Shown: positions 50,768 to 58,689 of the stretch, piece after piece | Layout of the letters: each line of letters begins with the position of its first letter | How positions within the stretch are numbered: position 1 is the first letter of the stretch | The notes under the pieces: model-generated | What the model was told of the DNA's origin: nothing | The model's database searches: none | What the model saw: only the letters and a program-made list of their open reading frames with translations | From: an uncultured Lachnospiraceae bacterium | Lineage (GTDB): Bacteria > Bacillota > Clostridia > Lachnospirales > Lachnospiraceae | Direction of reading: 5' to 3' | NCBI GenBank assembly: GCA_910579465.1 | Contig: CAJTUB010000010.1 | Span: forward strand, 18,615-82,614 | DNA: 64,000 nucleotides | Position numbers and translations under genes: made by a program

Positions 50768-51409
50768 ATGAGAAAAAAATTGCTTGGTTATTATGACTAT
50801 ACGGTCATACTTACTTACTGCGGGATGCTGTCCGGTTTCCTTGGTATCCTGCAGGCAATCGGGGGAAATTACTGGACGGCGGCGTTCTGTCTGATGGCAG
50901 CAGGTATCTGCGATATGTTTGACGGGGCGGTAGCCGCCACGAAGATGAGGGATGCAAAGGAGAAAAGCTTCGGGATTCAGATTGACTCGCTGAGCGACCT
51001 GGTCAGCTTCGGCATTCTGCCGGGAATTTTTGTTTATCTGATTTCCGGCCGGGGCATATTTGCGGGGGTTGCGGCGTCGTTCTTTGCTTTGTGCGCGCTG
51101 ATACGTCTTGCCTATTTCAATGTGCTGGAGGAGGAACGGCAGAAGCAGACTGTGGAAAAGCGGAAAAGCTATCTGGGTGTGCCGGTCACAACCATTGCGG
51201 TTCTTCTGCCGGTCGTTTATCTGCTTTATGATTGCAGTCTGTGGAAAAGGAGCATTTGCTTCCCGGTTCTCCTTGTGCTTGTGGGGACGGGGTTCCTTTT
51301 GCCGGTAAAAATAAAAAAGCCGGGTGTGGCAGGAAAAATAGGCATTCTGATTCTTGGCATTTTTGAAGTTCTGGGGATGTTTTTATTTATGGGCTGGGAC
51401 GCCGTCTAG
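50768..51409 (+). CDS. pssA: CDP-alcohol phosphatidyltransferase, phosphatidylserine synthase-like
   Basis: A 213-residue membrane enzyme of the CDP-alcohol phosphatidyltransferase family, most like CDP-diacylglycerol-serine transferases. The core reads ICDMFDGAVAATKMRDAKEK followed by SFGIQIDSLSDLVSFGILPG. The four Asp of the D-x2-D-G...G-x3-D-x3-D motif are present. The position that is Arg in the usual A-R pair is Ala (GAVAAT). Several membrane segments follow. AGAAGGAG lies before ATG. Cotranscribed with the VTT protein 14 bases upstream. Exact alcohol substrate is inferred, not proven. Confidence 0.82.
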   Translation: MRKKLLGYYDYTVILTYCGMLSGFLGILQAIGGNYWTAAFCLMAAGICDMFDGAVAATKMRDAKEKSFGIQIDSLSDLVSFGILPGIFVYLISGRGIFAGVAASFFALCALIRLAYFNVLEEERQKQTVEKRKSYLGVPVTTIAVLLPVVYLLYDCSLWKRSICFPVLLVLVGTGFLLPVKIKKPGVAGKIGILILGIFEVLGMFLFMGWDAV

Positions 51410-51428
51410 GGTCAGATGGCAGCCCTCC

Positions 51429-51698
51429 CTAGTCCTCTTCAATGACATGGATTTCCAGATAGTCAAAGTCAATCCGGTCTACAAAGTTATCCTGCAAAAA
51501 GCGGGTTTTGTCGTGCTTTTTAAAGTCGGCAACCGTAGATTCCAGCCAGATTGGCTTGGACAGGTCGAACTCATAGCAGATTGTGTCCATTGCGGCAAAG
51601 ATTTTTCCGGTACGCGTCATATCGGTCCGGTCGTTTTCAACAACCATATCTTTTATCAAATGATTTTCTTTCCAGATTTTAGCCCATAAACGGAACAT
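51429..51698 (-). CDS. Small conserved-looking protein of unknown function
   Basis: An 89-residue acidic protein (MFRLWAKIWKENHLIKDMVV; a later FDLSKPIWLESTVADFKKHD). I believe similar short proteins are widespread in Lachnospiraceae but know no function. GGGAGGCTGTC precedes the ATG at 51698; the frame's upstream Met at 51737 has no ribosome site. It converges with pssA. Confidence 0.65.
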   Translation of the reverse strand: MFRLWAKIWKENHLIKDMVVENDRTDMTRTGKIFAAMDTICYEFDLSKPIWLESTVADFKKHDKTRFLQDNFVDRIDFDYLEIHVIEED

Positions 51699-51875
51699 GA
51701 CAGCCTCCCTGTTGTTTTTTCTGTTCCAGTATACCATGAAACAGGAAAAAAATCAGCCCCCTTCTCGAGTTTTCCCATTTTATAAAGTTTTTCCGCTTGT
51801 AAGAAGTGGATGCGCTTCATGCAACGGTTCCGATAAAGCGGCAAATAAAATATGGAAACTCAGGCTCCTTTTTCA

Positions 51876-51904
51876 TTGCATAATAAGAAAATTACTGTTA
51901 CAAT
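51876..51904 (+). promoter_or_regulatory. Promoter for the GH43 gene
   Basis: -35 TTGCAT (51876-51881), 17-bp spacer, -10 TACAAT (51899-51904), 36 bases before the start codon. Confidence 0.6.
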
Positions 51905-51939
51905 AGAAAGAAAGGCGTATGGCTTTGAAGGAGGTAGTT

Positions 51940-53646
51940 ATGGGAAAGATAGCTGTTTTGTGTTATACCAGAGAGCCGCTGGAGGATGAGGTATATGCCG
52001 AAAAGCTGGCATACAGCATGCATCTTGCAATCAGTCAGGACGGAGAAGCATTCTGGCCGTTAAACCGGAATCAGGGCGTGCTGTTTGTAAAGGCAACAGA
52101 GAATCCGGACGGGACGTTGTGTGCAAAGAGTCTGCAAAGGCCGTATCTGTTTGCGCTTGAGGATGGCGGTTTTGCAGTGCTTGCGGCACGGACAGAGGCG
52201 GACGGCTCTGCGGAGGCTTCCGGGGAGGAGCTGGTGCTTTTTACAAGCCGTGACCTGATTTCTTACGAAGAGGCAGGCCCGGTCGCTTCGATGGAAAAGA
52301 CGGACGGGCTTGCCGCAATGCTTGCAGAGTACCGGGGCTTTTACGAAAAGGGCGGGGAGAGCGGAGTATCCGCAGAGGAGCTTTCCGGCATTACCGGCTG
52401 TGTTCCGGGAAACCGGATTTACGTTTCCGAGGAGGTCGGGAATACGCTGTTAGTGCATCTTACGACTCCGGTGAACGTGGCAATGGAGGTGCCGGAGAGA
52501 ATCTGCGTTTCTTCCGCAGAGGAGCTGTCTGCGGTAAAAGCGACTGCCCGTTATAGTGACGGAAGTACCGCCGTGAAGCAGGTGGCATGGGAAACGGCGT
52601 CAGTGGACTTTACAAAGCCGGGCGTGTATGAGGTAGAAGGAACAGTACAGCAGCCGCATTATGATTTCCCGATTGCGCTTAACCGGGCAGACCCGTGCAT
52701 CGGCTTCTGGAACGGAAAGTATTATTTTATTGCAACGAATGACGCAGACAATAACCATACCCTGTATATCCGGGAGGCCGATACGATACCGGGTCTTGTG
52801 AATGCAGAGGAGGTACTTTTGCTGGATTCCGGCACCTATCCATATATCGGAGGTCTTCTGTGGGCGCCGGAGTTTCATGTGGTCGGGGAGGATTTGTATA
52901 TCTTCCATGCTGCAACGCCGGGAGAGTTTTTCTGGGAGGAGTCGCATGTGATGAAGCTGAAGCGCGGAGGAAATCCGATGTGCGCGGCAGACTGGAGTGA
53001 GCCGAAGCGTGTCGTGCGCGCGGACGGAAGCCAGCTTTGTGAGGCAGGAAAGACGATTACCCTGGATATGACCTGTTTCGAATACGGCGGAGAGTATTAT
53101 GCGGTCTGGTCACAGAGACAGTTCCTGCCGGTGGATCTGGGCGCATGGCTTTATATGGCAAAGCTGAATCCGGAGGAGCCGTGGAAGCTTTCGACCGAGC
53201 CGGTGCTTCTTTCGAAGCCGGAGTATGGATGGGCAAATAACCATACGTTTGTAGATGAGGGACCGTTTGCGCTGATTACCGATGAGAAGATTTTCCTGAC
53301 ATTTTCAAGCGCAGCAGTAGACTCGACCTATGTTGTAGGGCTTTTCACTGCGGAGGCCGGCACGGATCTGCTGGATCCGGCGTCCTGGAGGAAGAGCAAT
53401 TTCCCGATTCTGACCTCCCGTTCGGTGGCAGGGGAGTACGGAACCGGACATAATGCGTATGTGACGGATGAAAACGGGGATATCTGGAATACTTATCATG
53501 CAAGACCGGGAATCAGTGCCCCTCGCTCTTCAGGGGTCCGTCGTGTGCATTTTAATGCGGCAGGCTATCCGGTGCTGGATTTGACAGAGGAAAAGGATGT
53601 TGCTCCGCAGCTTAAGACGGTAAAGATGGAAGTAGAGGTAAAGTAG
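51940..53646 (+). CDS. Glycoside hydrolase family 43-like protein
   Basis: A 568-residue cytoplasmic protein (no signal peptide). Residues 1-150 resemble the first blades of a GH43/GH32-type propeller (LAYSMHLAISQDGEAFWPLNRNQG). An Ig-like linker domain spans about 170-240 (ATARYSDGSTAVKQVAWETASVDFTKPGVYEV), and a full GH43-like five-blade propeller follows. In the second propeller RADPCIGFWNGKYYFIATND holds the expected base Asp, LLWAPEFHVV is typical, and a Glu in FVDEGPFAL could be the acid. Likely activity is arabinofuranosidase or xylosidase on xylan oligomers. ATG 51940 follows GAAGGAGG. dnaX follows 12 bases after the stop. Confidence 0.8.
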   Translation: MGKIAVLCYTREPLEDEVYAEKLAYSMHLAISQDGEAFWPLNRNQGVLFVKATENPDGTLCAKSLQRPYLFALEDGGFAVLAARTEADGSAEASGEELVLFTSRDLISYEEAGPVASMEKTDGLAAMLAEYRGFYEKGGESGVSAEELSGITGCVPGNRIYVSEEVGNTLLVHLTTPVNVAMEVPERICVSSAEELSAVKATARYSDGSTAVKQVAWETASVDFTKPGVYEVEGTVQQPHYDFPIALNRADPCIGFWNGKYYFIATNDADNNHTLYIREADTIPGLVNAEEVLLLDSGTYPYIGGLLWAPEFHVVGEDLYIFHAATPGEFFWEESHVMKLKRGGNPMCAADWSEPKRVVRADGSQLCEAGKTITLDMTCFEYGGEYYAVWSQRQFLPVDLGAWLYMAKLNPEEPWKLSTEPVLLSKPEYGWANNHTFVDEGPFALITDEKIFLTFSSAAVDSTYVVGLFTAEAGTDLLDPASWRKSNFPILTSRSVAGEYGTGHNAYVTDENGDIWNTYHARPGISAPRSSGVRRVHFNAAGYPVLDLTEEKDVAPQLKTVKMEVEVK

Positions 53647-53658
53647 GAAAGAGGTATT

Positions 53659-55239
53659 ATGTCATATACTGCTTTGTACAGAAAGTTCCGGCCGGATACG
53701 TTTGACGAGGTCAAGGGACAGGTTCCGGTCGTGACGACGCTCCGCAACCAGGTGAAGTCGTCACGTATGTCGCATGCCTATCTGTTTTGTGGGACGCGGG
53801 GAACCGGAAAGACGACCGTTGCAAAGATACTGGCAAGGGCGGTCAACTGCGAGTCTCCTGTAGACGGGAATCCCTGCGGGGAGTGCGCGATGTGCCGCTC
53901 GATTGCGGCAGGCACCTCGATGAATGTGATTGAAATCGATGCAGCCTCCAATAACGGTGTGGATAACATCCGCGAGATTGTGGAGGAGGTACGTTATTCT
54001 CCGACGGAGGGGCATTATAAGGTATATATTATTGACGAGGTGCATATGCTCTCGACGGGCGCGTTCAATGCGCTGCTCAAGACGTTGGAGGAGCCGCCGT
54101 CCTATGTTATTTTTATTTTGGCGACGACGGAAGCACATAAGCTTCCGGTGACGATTTTATCCCGCTGTCAGCGCTATGACTTTTCCAGGATTACAGTGGA
54201 GGAGATTACAGAGCGGCTGACGGATCTGACGCAGAGAGAAGGGGCGGAGGCGGAGGAGAAGGCGCTCCGTTATATTGCCCGTGCGGCAGACGGCGCGATG
54301 CGTGATGCGTTAAGCCTTCTTGACCGGTGTATTGCGTTTTATCCGGGAGAGCGGCTGACCTATGATAATGTGCTGGAGATTCTCGGCACGGTGGATACGG
54401 AGGTGTTCGGCAGGCTTTTGCGTGCGGTCCGTACCGGCGATGTCGGCGGCGCGCTGCGTGTGCTGGATGAGACGGTGATGCGGGGACGGGATCTGGCGCA
54501 GTTTGTAGTTGATTTTACATGGTATTTGCGAAACCTTCTGCTTGCAAGGTCAGTGGAGGCGCCGGAGGAGTTTCTGGAGATTGCGTCGGAGCAGATGGAG
54601 GAGTTTTTAGCGGAAGCGCAGGAAAATGAGCCGGAGACGCTGATACGGTATATCAATATCTGCTCCGACCTGACGAACCGGATCCGTTATGCGAGTGCGA
54701 AGAGGGTCATGATTGAGGTGACGTTAATCCGTCTGTGCCGTCCGGAAACGGAGACGGATTACAGTGCGCTTTTAGACCGCGTACGGCATCTGGAGGAGCA
54801 GCTTGCAAGCGGGAGTTTTGTGCAGCAGGTACAGGCAGGGACACCGTCTGCTGCAAAGGAGCAGATGAGGGCAGAACCGGAGCCTGTGGAGGCGGCAGCG
54901 CTTCCACAGGCTCTGGGAGAGGAGCTCAGGGCAGTTGCGGAAAAGTGGCCTGCCATTGTTTCCTCTGCGGCAAGTCCGTTGAAGCTTTATCTGCAGACTG
55001 CAAGACCGAGTGTGGATGAGAGCGGGAGCAGGCTGCTTTTGGTATACCGGGACGAGTTTGACAAGTCGGCAATGGACAACCCGGCACACCTGGAGGCTTT
55101 GCAGGGGCTGATTGCAAAGCAGACCGGGAAGCGGGTGGAAATTGCAGTCGAGCTTGCCGCAAAGGGCAGGGGAACGATGGCGGCTTATCCGGATTTGTCT
55201 GCTCTGAAAGGAAAAGTAGAAATAGAGTATGTAGATTAA
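53659..55239 (+). CDS. dnaX: DNA polymerase III subunits gamma and tau
   Basis: The clamp-loader ATPase of the replisome. The 526-residue protein starts SYTALYRKFRPDTFDEVKGQ. It has Walker A GTRGTGKTTVAKILA, a zinc site CGECAMCRS, Walker B YIIDEVHML, sensor 1 ILATTEAHKLPVTILSRCQ, and a C-terminal oligomerisation and tau-like region. I saw no clear slippery heptamer with a stem-loop, so a programmed gamma frameshift is not indicated. It heads the dnaX-ybaB-recR order found throughout Firmicutes. GAAAGAGG lies before the ATG, and the GH43 gene ends only 12 bases upstream. Confidence 0.96.
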   Translation: MSYTALYRKFRPDTFDEVKGQVPVVTTLRNQVKSSRMSHAYLFCGTRGTGKTTVAKILARAVNCESPVDGNPCGECAMCRSIAAGTSMNVIEIDAASNNGVDNIREIVEEVRYSPTEGHYKVYIIDEVHMLSTGAFNALLKTLEEPPSYVIFILATTEAHKLPVTILSRCQRYDFSRITVEEITERLTDLTQREGAEAEEKALRYIARAADGAMRDALSLLDRCIAFYPGERLTYDNVLEILGTVDTEVFGRLLRAVRTGDVGGALRVLDETVMRGRDLAQFVVDFTWYLRNLLLARSVEAPEEFLEIASEQMEEFLAEAQENEPETLIRYINICSDLTNRIRYASAKRVMIEVTLIRLCRPETETDYSALLDRVRHLEEQLASGSFVQQVQAGTPSAAKEQMRAEPEPVEAAALPQALGEELRAVAEKWPAIVSSAASPLKLYLQTARPSVDESGSRLLLVYRDEFDKSAMDNPAHLEALQGLIAKQTGKRVEIAVELAAKGRGTMAAYPDLSALKGKVEIEYVD

Positions 55240-55261
55240 ATGAAACAAGGAGGATGTTACA

Positions 55262-55618
55262 ATGGCAAAACGCGGCGGATTTCCAGGTGGTGGAATGCCG
55301 GGAAATATGAACAATTTAATGAAGCAGGCACAGAGAATGCAGCGCCAGATGGAAGAAAAGCAGGCGGAAATTGAGGCAAAGGAATGGGAAGCAACGGCAG
55401 GCGGCGGAGCGGTTACCGTAAAGGTGTCTGGTAAGAAGGAGGTTGTTTCCGTAAAGCTTGCGCCGGAGGCAGTTGACCCGGATGATGTTGAGATGCTGGA
55501 GGACCTGATTGTTGCTGCAACCAATGAAGCGCTGCGTAAGATGGAAGAGGAGTCCTCCCAGGTAATGAGCTCGATTGCAGGCGGCTTAGGCGGCATGGGC
55601 GGAGGCTTCCCGTTCTGA
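55262..55618 (+). CDS. YbaB/EbfC family nucleoid-associated protein
   Basis: A 118-residue DNA-binding protein of the YbaB/EbfC family. It has a Gly-rich start (RGGFPGGGMPGNMNNLMKQAQ), the MQRQMEEKQAEIEAKEWEATAGGGAVTV core and the KLAPEAVDPDDVEMLEDLIVAATNEAL block of the family; the C-terminus is Gly-rich. These proteins coat DNA and are thought to assist RecR-related processes. AAGGAGG lies ten bases before the ATG. Its TGA overlaps the recR ATG. Confidence 0.95.
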   Translation: MAKRGGFPGGGMPGNMNNLMKQAQRMQRQMEEKQAEIEAKEWEATAGGGAVTVKVSGKKEVVSVKLAPEAVDPDDVEMLEDLIVAATNEALRKMEEESSQVMSSIAGGLGGMGGGFPF

Positions 55619-56214
55619 TGGATTACTACAGCAGCCAGATTAGTAAATTGATTGAGGAGTTTGCTTCTCTGCCCGGTATCGGCACAAAGTCCGCACAGCG
55701 TCTGGCGTTTCATGTGATTAACATGCCGCCCGAGCGGGTGGAGCAGCTTGCGAACGCCATGGTGGAGGCAAAGCGGAACGTCAGGTACTGCAGGGAATGC
55801 TGTACGCTGACCGACCAGGAGCTTTGCCCGATTTGTGCGAAGGAGGACAGGGACCATCACACGATTATGGTGGTAGAGAATGCGAGGGACCTTGCAGCAT
55901 ATGAGAAAACCGGGAAATATACGGGCGTGTATCATGTGCTTCATGGCGCGATTTCGCCGATGCTTGGCATCGGCCCGGCAGACCTCCGGATGAAGGAGCT
56001 GATGCTGCGCCTCCAGGGAGATGTAACCGAGGTAATTATTGCTACCAATTCCAGTCTGGAGGGGGAAGCGACTGCGATGTATTTAAGTAAGCTGATAAAG
56101 CCTGCGGGCATTAAGGTGACGCGGATTGCAAGCGGCGTCCCGGTGGGCGGTGATTTGGAGTATATCGATGAGGTGACGCTGCTGCGCGCCCTGGAAGGAC
56201 GCACAGAGCTGTAA
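55618..56214 (+). CDS. recR: Recombination mediator protein RecR
   Basis: RecR loads RecA with RecO at single-stranded gaps. The 198-residue protein has a helix-hairpin-helix (FASLPGIGTKSAQRLAFHVI), a four-Cys zinc finger (CRECCTLTDQELCPIC) and a TOPRIM domain (VVENARDLAAYEKTG; TNSSLEGEATAMYL), with the C-terminal region RIASGVPVGGDLEYIDEVTL. It matches the family in length and order. The start overlaps the ybaB stop (TGATG). It converges with yyaC, leaving only 13 bases between. Confidence 0.97.
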   Translation: MDYYSSQISKLIEEFASLPGIGTKSAQRLAFHVINMPPERVEQLANAMVEAKRNVRYCRECCTLTDQELCPICAKEDRDHHTIMVVENARDLAAYEKTGKYTGVYHVLHGAISPMLGIGPADLRMKELMLRLQGDVTEVIIATNSSLEGEATAMYLSKLIKPAGIKVTRIASGVPVGGDLEYIDEVTLLRALEGRTEL

Positions 56215-56227
56215 GAGAATTAAGAAG

Positions 56228-56836
56228 TCAGACGGAAATTTGCTTCAGAAAAGGGTTTTCCGCAGGTACGGCTCCTGTTTCAAACAGGCGGAGACCGTAC
56301 CGGATGCCGAGATGGATGCGGTCGGCAAGCGACATGACTGTGTGAAGTCTTGTGGTCTGCAGAAGCATCCGGTCAAGCAGCCCGGAAAGGTTGACAATTC
56401 CCGTGATAAAGGCGTCGCCGACGGCAAGCAGCTCTTTGCCGACACCGGCACCCGGCTTCAGCGCTCCTATGCCTAGGGTATAGTAGCCGATGTGCGCCTG
56501 TTTTCCCAGAGAGGCGTCGATTGCAATAATATAAGGATTTCTGTGACGGCAATGGATTTCTTCAACCACTGCCGTTAAATTTTTTGCGTGTACCGGAGCT
56601 TCCAGCGTGCCATAGACAAAATAGTTCCGGTTCGGGTGCTGTTCTAATTTATGGCCGATGAGCGGACCGAGCGAGTCGCCGGTGGCGCGGTCGGAACCGA
56701 TGCATAAAAAAATCAGGCTGTCGGACGGGGACAGGTGCTCCTGCAATAAAACAGAAAGAGTTTGTCCGAACTGTGCGGAGGAAGTATAGTCCTCCGCATT
56801 ATAATAATGAATGGTATCCAATGAATCTCCCTCCAT
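56228..56836 (-). CDS. yyaC: Spore protease YyaC
   Basis: A 202-residue protein of the YyaC spore protease family, related to hydrogenase maturation proteases. It shows LIFLCIGSDRATGDSLGPLIGHKL with the family's conserved Asp, then PVHAKNLTAVVEEI, IAIDASLG, GALKPGAGVGKELLAVGD and FITGIVNLSG. It indicates that the organism or its lineage sporulates. No RBS stronger than GGGAGG before ATG. It sits opposite recR on the reverse strand. Confidence 0.9.
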   Translation of the reverse strand: MEGDSLDTIHYYNAEDYTSSAQFGQTLSVLLQEHLSPSDSLIFLCIGSDRATGDSLGPLIGHKLEQHPNRNYFVYGTLEAPVHAKNLTAVVEEIHCRHRNPYIIAIDASLGKQAHIGYYTLGIGALKPGAGVGKELLAVGDAFITGIVNLSGLLDRMLLQTTRLHTVMSLADRIHLGIRYGLRLFETGAVPAENPFLKQISV

Positions 56837-57239
56837 GAGTAAAATTGGGGTGTCTATAATAAAAGTATTCCCAGGTAAGTAAAAAATAGAATCAGGTATT
56901 TGGAAATTTCCGTAAAATTCGTGACAGAAAGCGACGGGATTTCAGCGTTTTTTTTCGAATCGGCGAAGAAACGATGCGATAGGCGGTGCTTTTGCACGAT
57001 TGCCGGAAATCACTTCCTTTTTGCGACAGCAGGGTTTGGCAAAAAAAGCAGGCCCGGTCCGATATGATGATACTAGGTCATCAGAATCGGACAAGAATGA
57101 ACTTGGGGTTCCGCGAAAGACGCGGTCCTTCGGACAAATGCAAAAAGCAGATGGCATACAGTCTTTGGAGACGTTTAAGATTGCCTGAAAAGTGCGGAAA
57201 CCCAGGTAAGAATGAAAAGTCGCAGAAAGGAAGGGTAAT
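56837..57239. other. Intergenic region with stacked hairpins before the LysM gene
   Basis: About 400 bases without a supported gene. GTCCGAT/ATCGGAC (57057-57063 and 57086-57092) with an inner GATGA/TCATC forms a long hairpin. CCGCG/CGCGG (57111-57125) and GTCC/GGAC (57125-57135) follow closely. The cluster ends about 100 bases before the LysM protein and could be a structured leader. Open frames of about 60-80 codons exist on both strands here but lack ribosome sites. Confidence 0.45.
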
Positions 57240-58583
57240 ATGGTAGAAAAAGTTGTTCAGAAGGAAGAGGAGGAAAAGGCAGAGGAAGGAAACCTGCTTT
57301 TTAAGTTACCGAAGCATATTAAGCAGATGGGACGCGGCGGAAATTGTCCCGAGATTTACATAGAAGACTATGCCGAAGGATATTTGAGACGGCTGGCAGG
57401 GAGCGATTATACCGAGTGCCGGGTCGCAGTTTTGGTAGGAGAGTTTGTAAAGTCCGAGGGAAAGCGTTTTGTATTTATCCGCGGGGCAATCGAGGCAGAG
57501 GATGTGATGGAAGAGAATATCCCGAAGTTTACCTCTGAGGCATGGGCAGGCGTGTATGAGAAAATCAAGCGTTATTTTCCGCGCTACGAGGCGGTCGGCT
57601 GGTTTTTGGGCGGGCCCGAGTTTTTGACAGAAATCAATGATACCATCCGCCAGACTCATCTGGACTGGTTCGGCGGCAGGGACAGGGTGCTTTACCGGGT
57701 GGACCCGGTGGAAAAGGAAGCGTCATTCTATTTATATGACAAGGGCGAGCTGAAGCAGTGGCCGGGCTATTGTATTTATTATGAGAGAAATGAAGAAATG
57801 CAGGACTATCTGGTTTCCGGCAATCCGGTTTCGGTTGACGAGGGATACCGGGAGCCGATTCTTGCGGAGCTCGGCCGCCGTGTAGGACGGAAAGGGGAGA
57901 CACAGGAGCAGCCGCTCGGAGAGCTTGCCGTTTCTGTGGAAGGAACGGGTGGAATGCCTGAAACACCTGGAAAGGAGCCGAAAAAGAAACGGAAAAATGA
58001 GAAGGGCGGGAATCACTATGGAGCGGCAGTGGCAGCAGCAGCGCTTTTGTTAGCAGTAGGAGCGTTTGCGGTTTACCGTTCGGACCGTCTGGCCGGAGTA
58101 AAGCCTGCACAGACTACGCCGGGACTTACGCCGACTGTGGCAGGGTATGTCGCCGGGGATGATATTGGAGATCTTCTGCAGACGGGAGCCAAGGTAGAAA
58201 ATACGCCAGTACCGACGCCGTCGGCGGGCGCTACTCCGCCTGCCGGGGATTTGCCGCAGGGCTTTGTCCCGATTGAGGAGGACCCTTATGTTCCGGGCGC
58301 GCCGACGAAGTCCGTAGAGAATCCGGAGAAAAAGCCGACGGAAGTGCTACAGCCGACAAAGTCCGCGGAAGAGGTAACGCCCTCCGGTACGCCGCAGGGC
58401 GGGGATAACGGTGTAGTAATCAATGATGCAATGGAGCTGTATATTGTGCAGGCGGGAGATACGCTTGCCGGTATCTGCCGCCGGTTTTACGGGGATGTGT
58501 TGCGAATGGAGGAGATTAAGGGAATCAATCAGATTCCGGATGAGAACCGGATTTATGCAGGGCAGGAGCTTTATCTTCCGTAG
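57240..58583 (+). CDS. Membrane protein with N-terminal MPN/JAMM-like domain and C-terminal LysM
   Basis: A 447-residue protein. Residues 35-195 look like an MPN (JAB1/Mov34) fold: RVAVLVGEFVKSEGKRFVFI, EAEDV, then YEAVGWFLGGPEFLTEINDT and VDPVEKEASFYLYD. The metal-binding H-x-H of active JAMM enzymes (GW-x-HSHP) is LGG here, so it is probably not a peptidase. A Lys-rich stretch and a single membrane helix (about 258-282) follow, then a Pro/Thr-rich linker and a C-terminal LysM domain (VQAGDTLAGICRRFYGDVLR) that binds peptidoglycan. The MPN part would be cytoplasmic and the LysM outside. The domain call is by pattern only. Confidence 0.7.
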   Translation: MVEKVVQKEEEEKAEEGNLLFKLPKHIKQMGRGGNCPEIYIEDYAEGYLRRLAGSDYTECRVAVLVGEFVKSEGKRFVFIRGAIEAEDVMEENIPKFTSEAWAGVYEKIKRYFPRYEAVGWFLGGPEFLTEINDTIRQTHLDWFGGRDRVLYRVDPVEKEASFYLYDKGELKQWPGYCIYYERNEEMQDYLVSGNPVSVDEGYREPILAELGRRVGRKGETQEQPLGELAVSVEGTGGMPETPGKEPKKKRKNEKGGNHYGAAVAAAALLLAVGAFAVYRSDRLAGVKPAQTTPGLTPTVAGYVAGDDIGDLLQTGAKVENTPVPTPSAGATPPAGDLPQGFVPIEEDPYVPGAPTKSVENPEKKPTEVLQPTKSAEEVTPSGTPQGGDNGVVINDAMELYIVQAGDTLAGICRRFYGDVLRMEEIKGINQIPDENRIYAGQELYLP

Positions 58584-58689
58584 AAGGATTTCACAGAATG
58601 TTCATGCCCCAAACACAAAGAGGACTTGATAAGGCAGTAAAATACAGACAGATAGAAGGAAGAAGGCACAAACAGGAAGGTGAGATAAG

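Noticed and set aside
53659..55239. Programmed frameshift in dnaX giving gamma
   Set aside because: No A-rich slippery heptamer with a downstream stem was seen in the region where it would be expected.
57000..57188. 62-codon plus-strand frame before the LysM gene, and an opposing minus-strand frame
   Set aside because: Codon use is plausible, but neither has a ribosome site and both cover the hairpin cluster. Kept only as an intergenic note.
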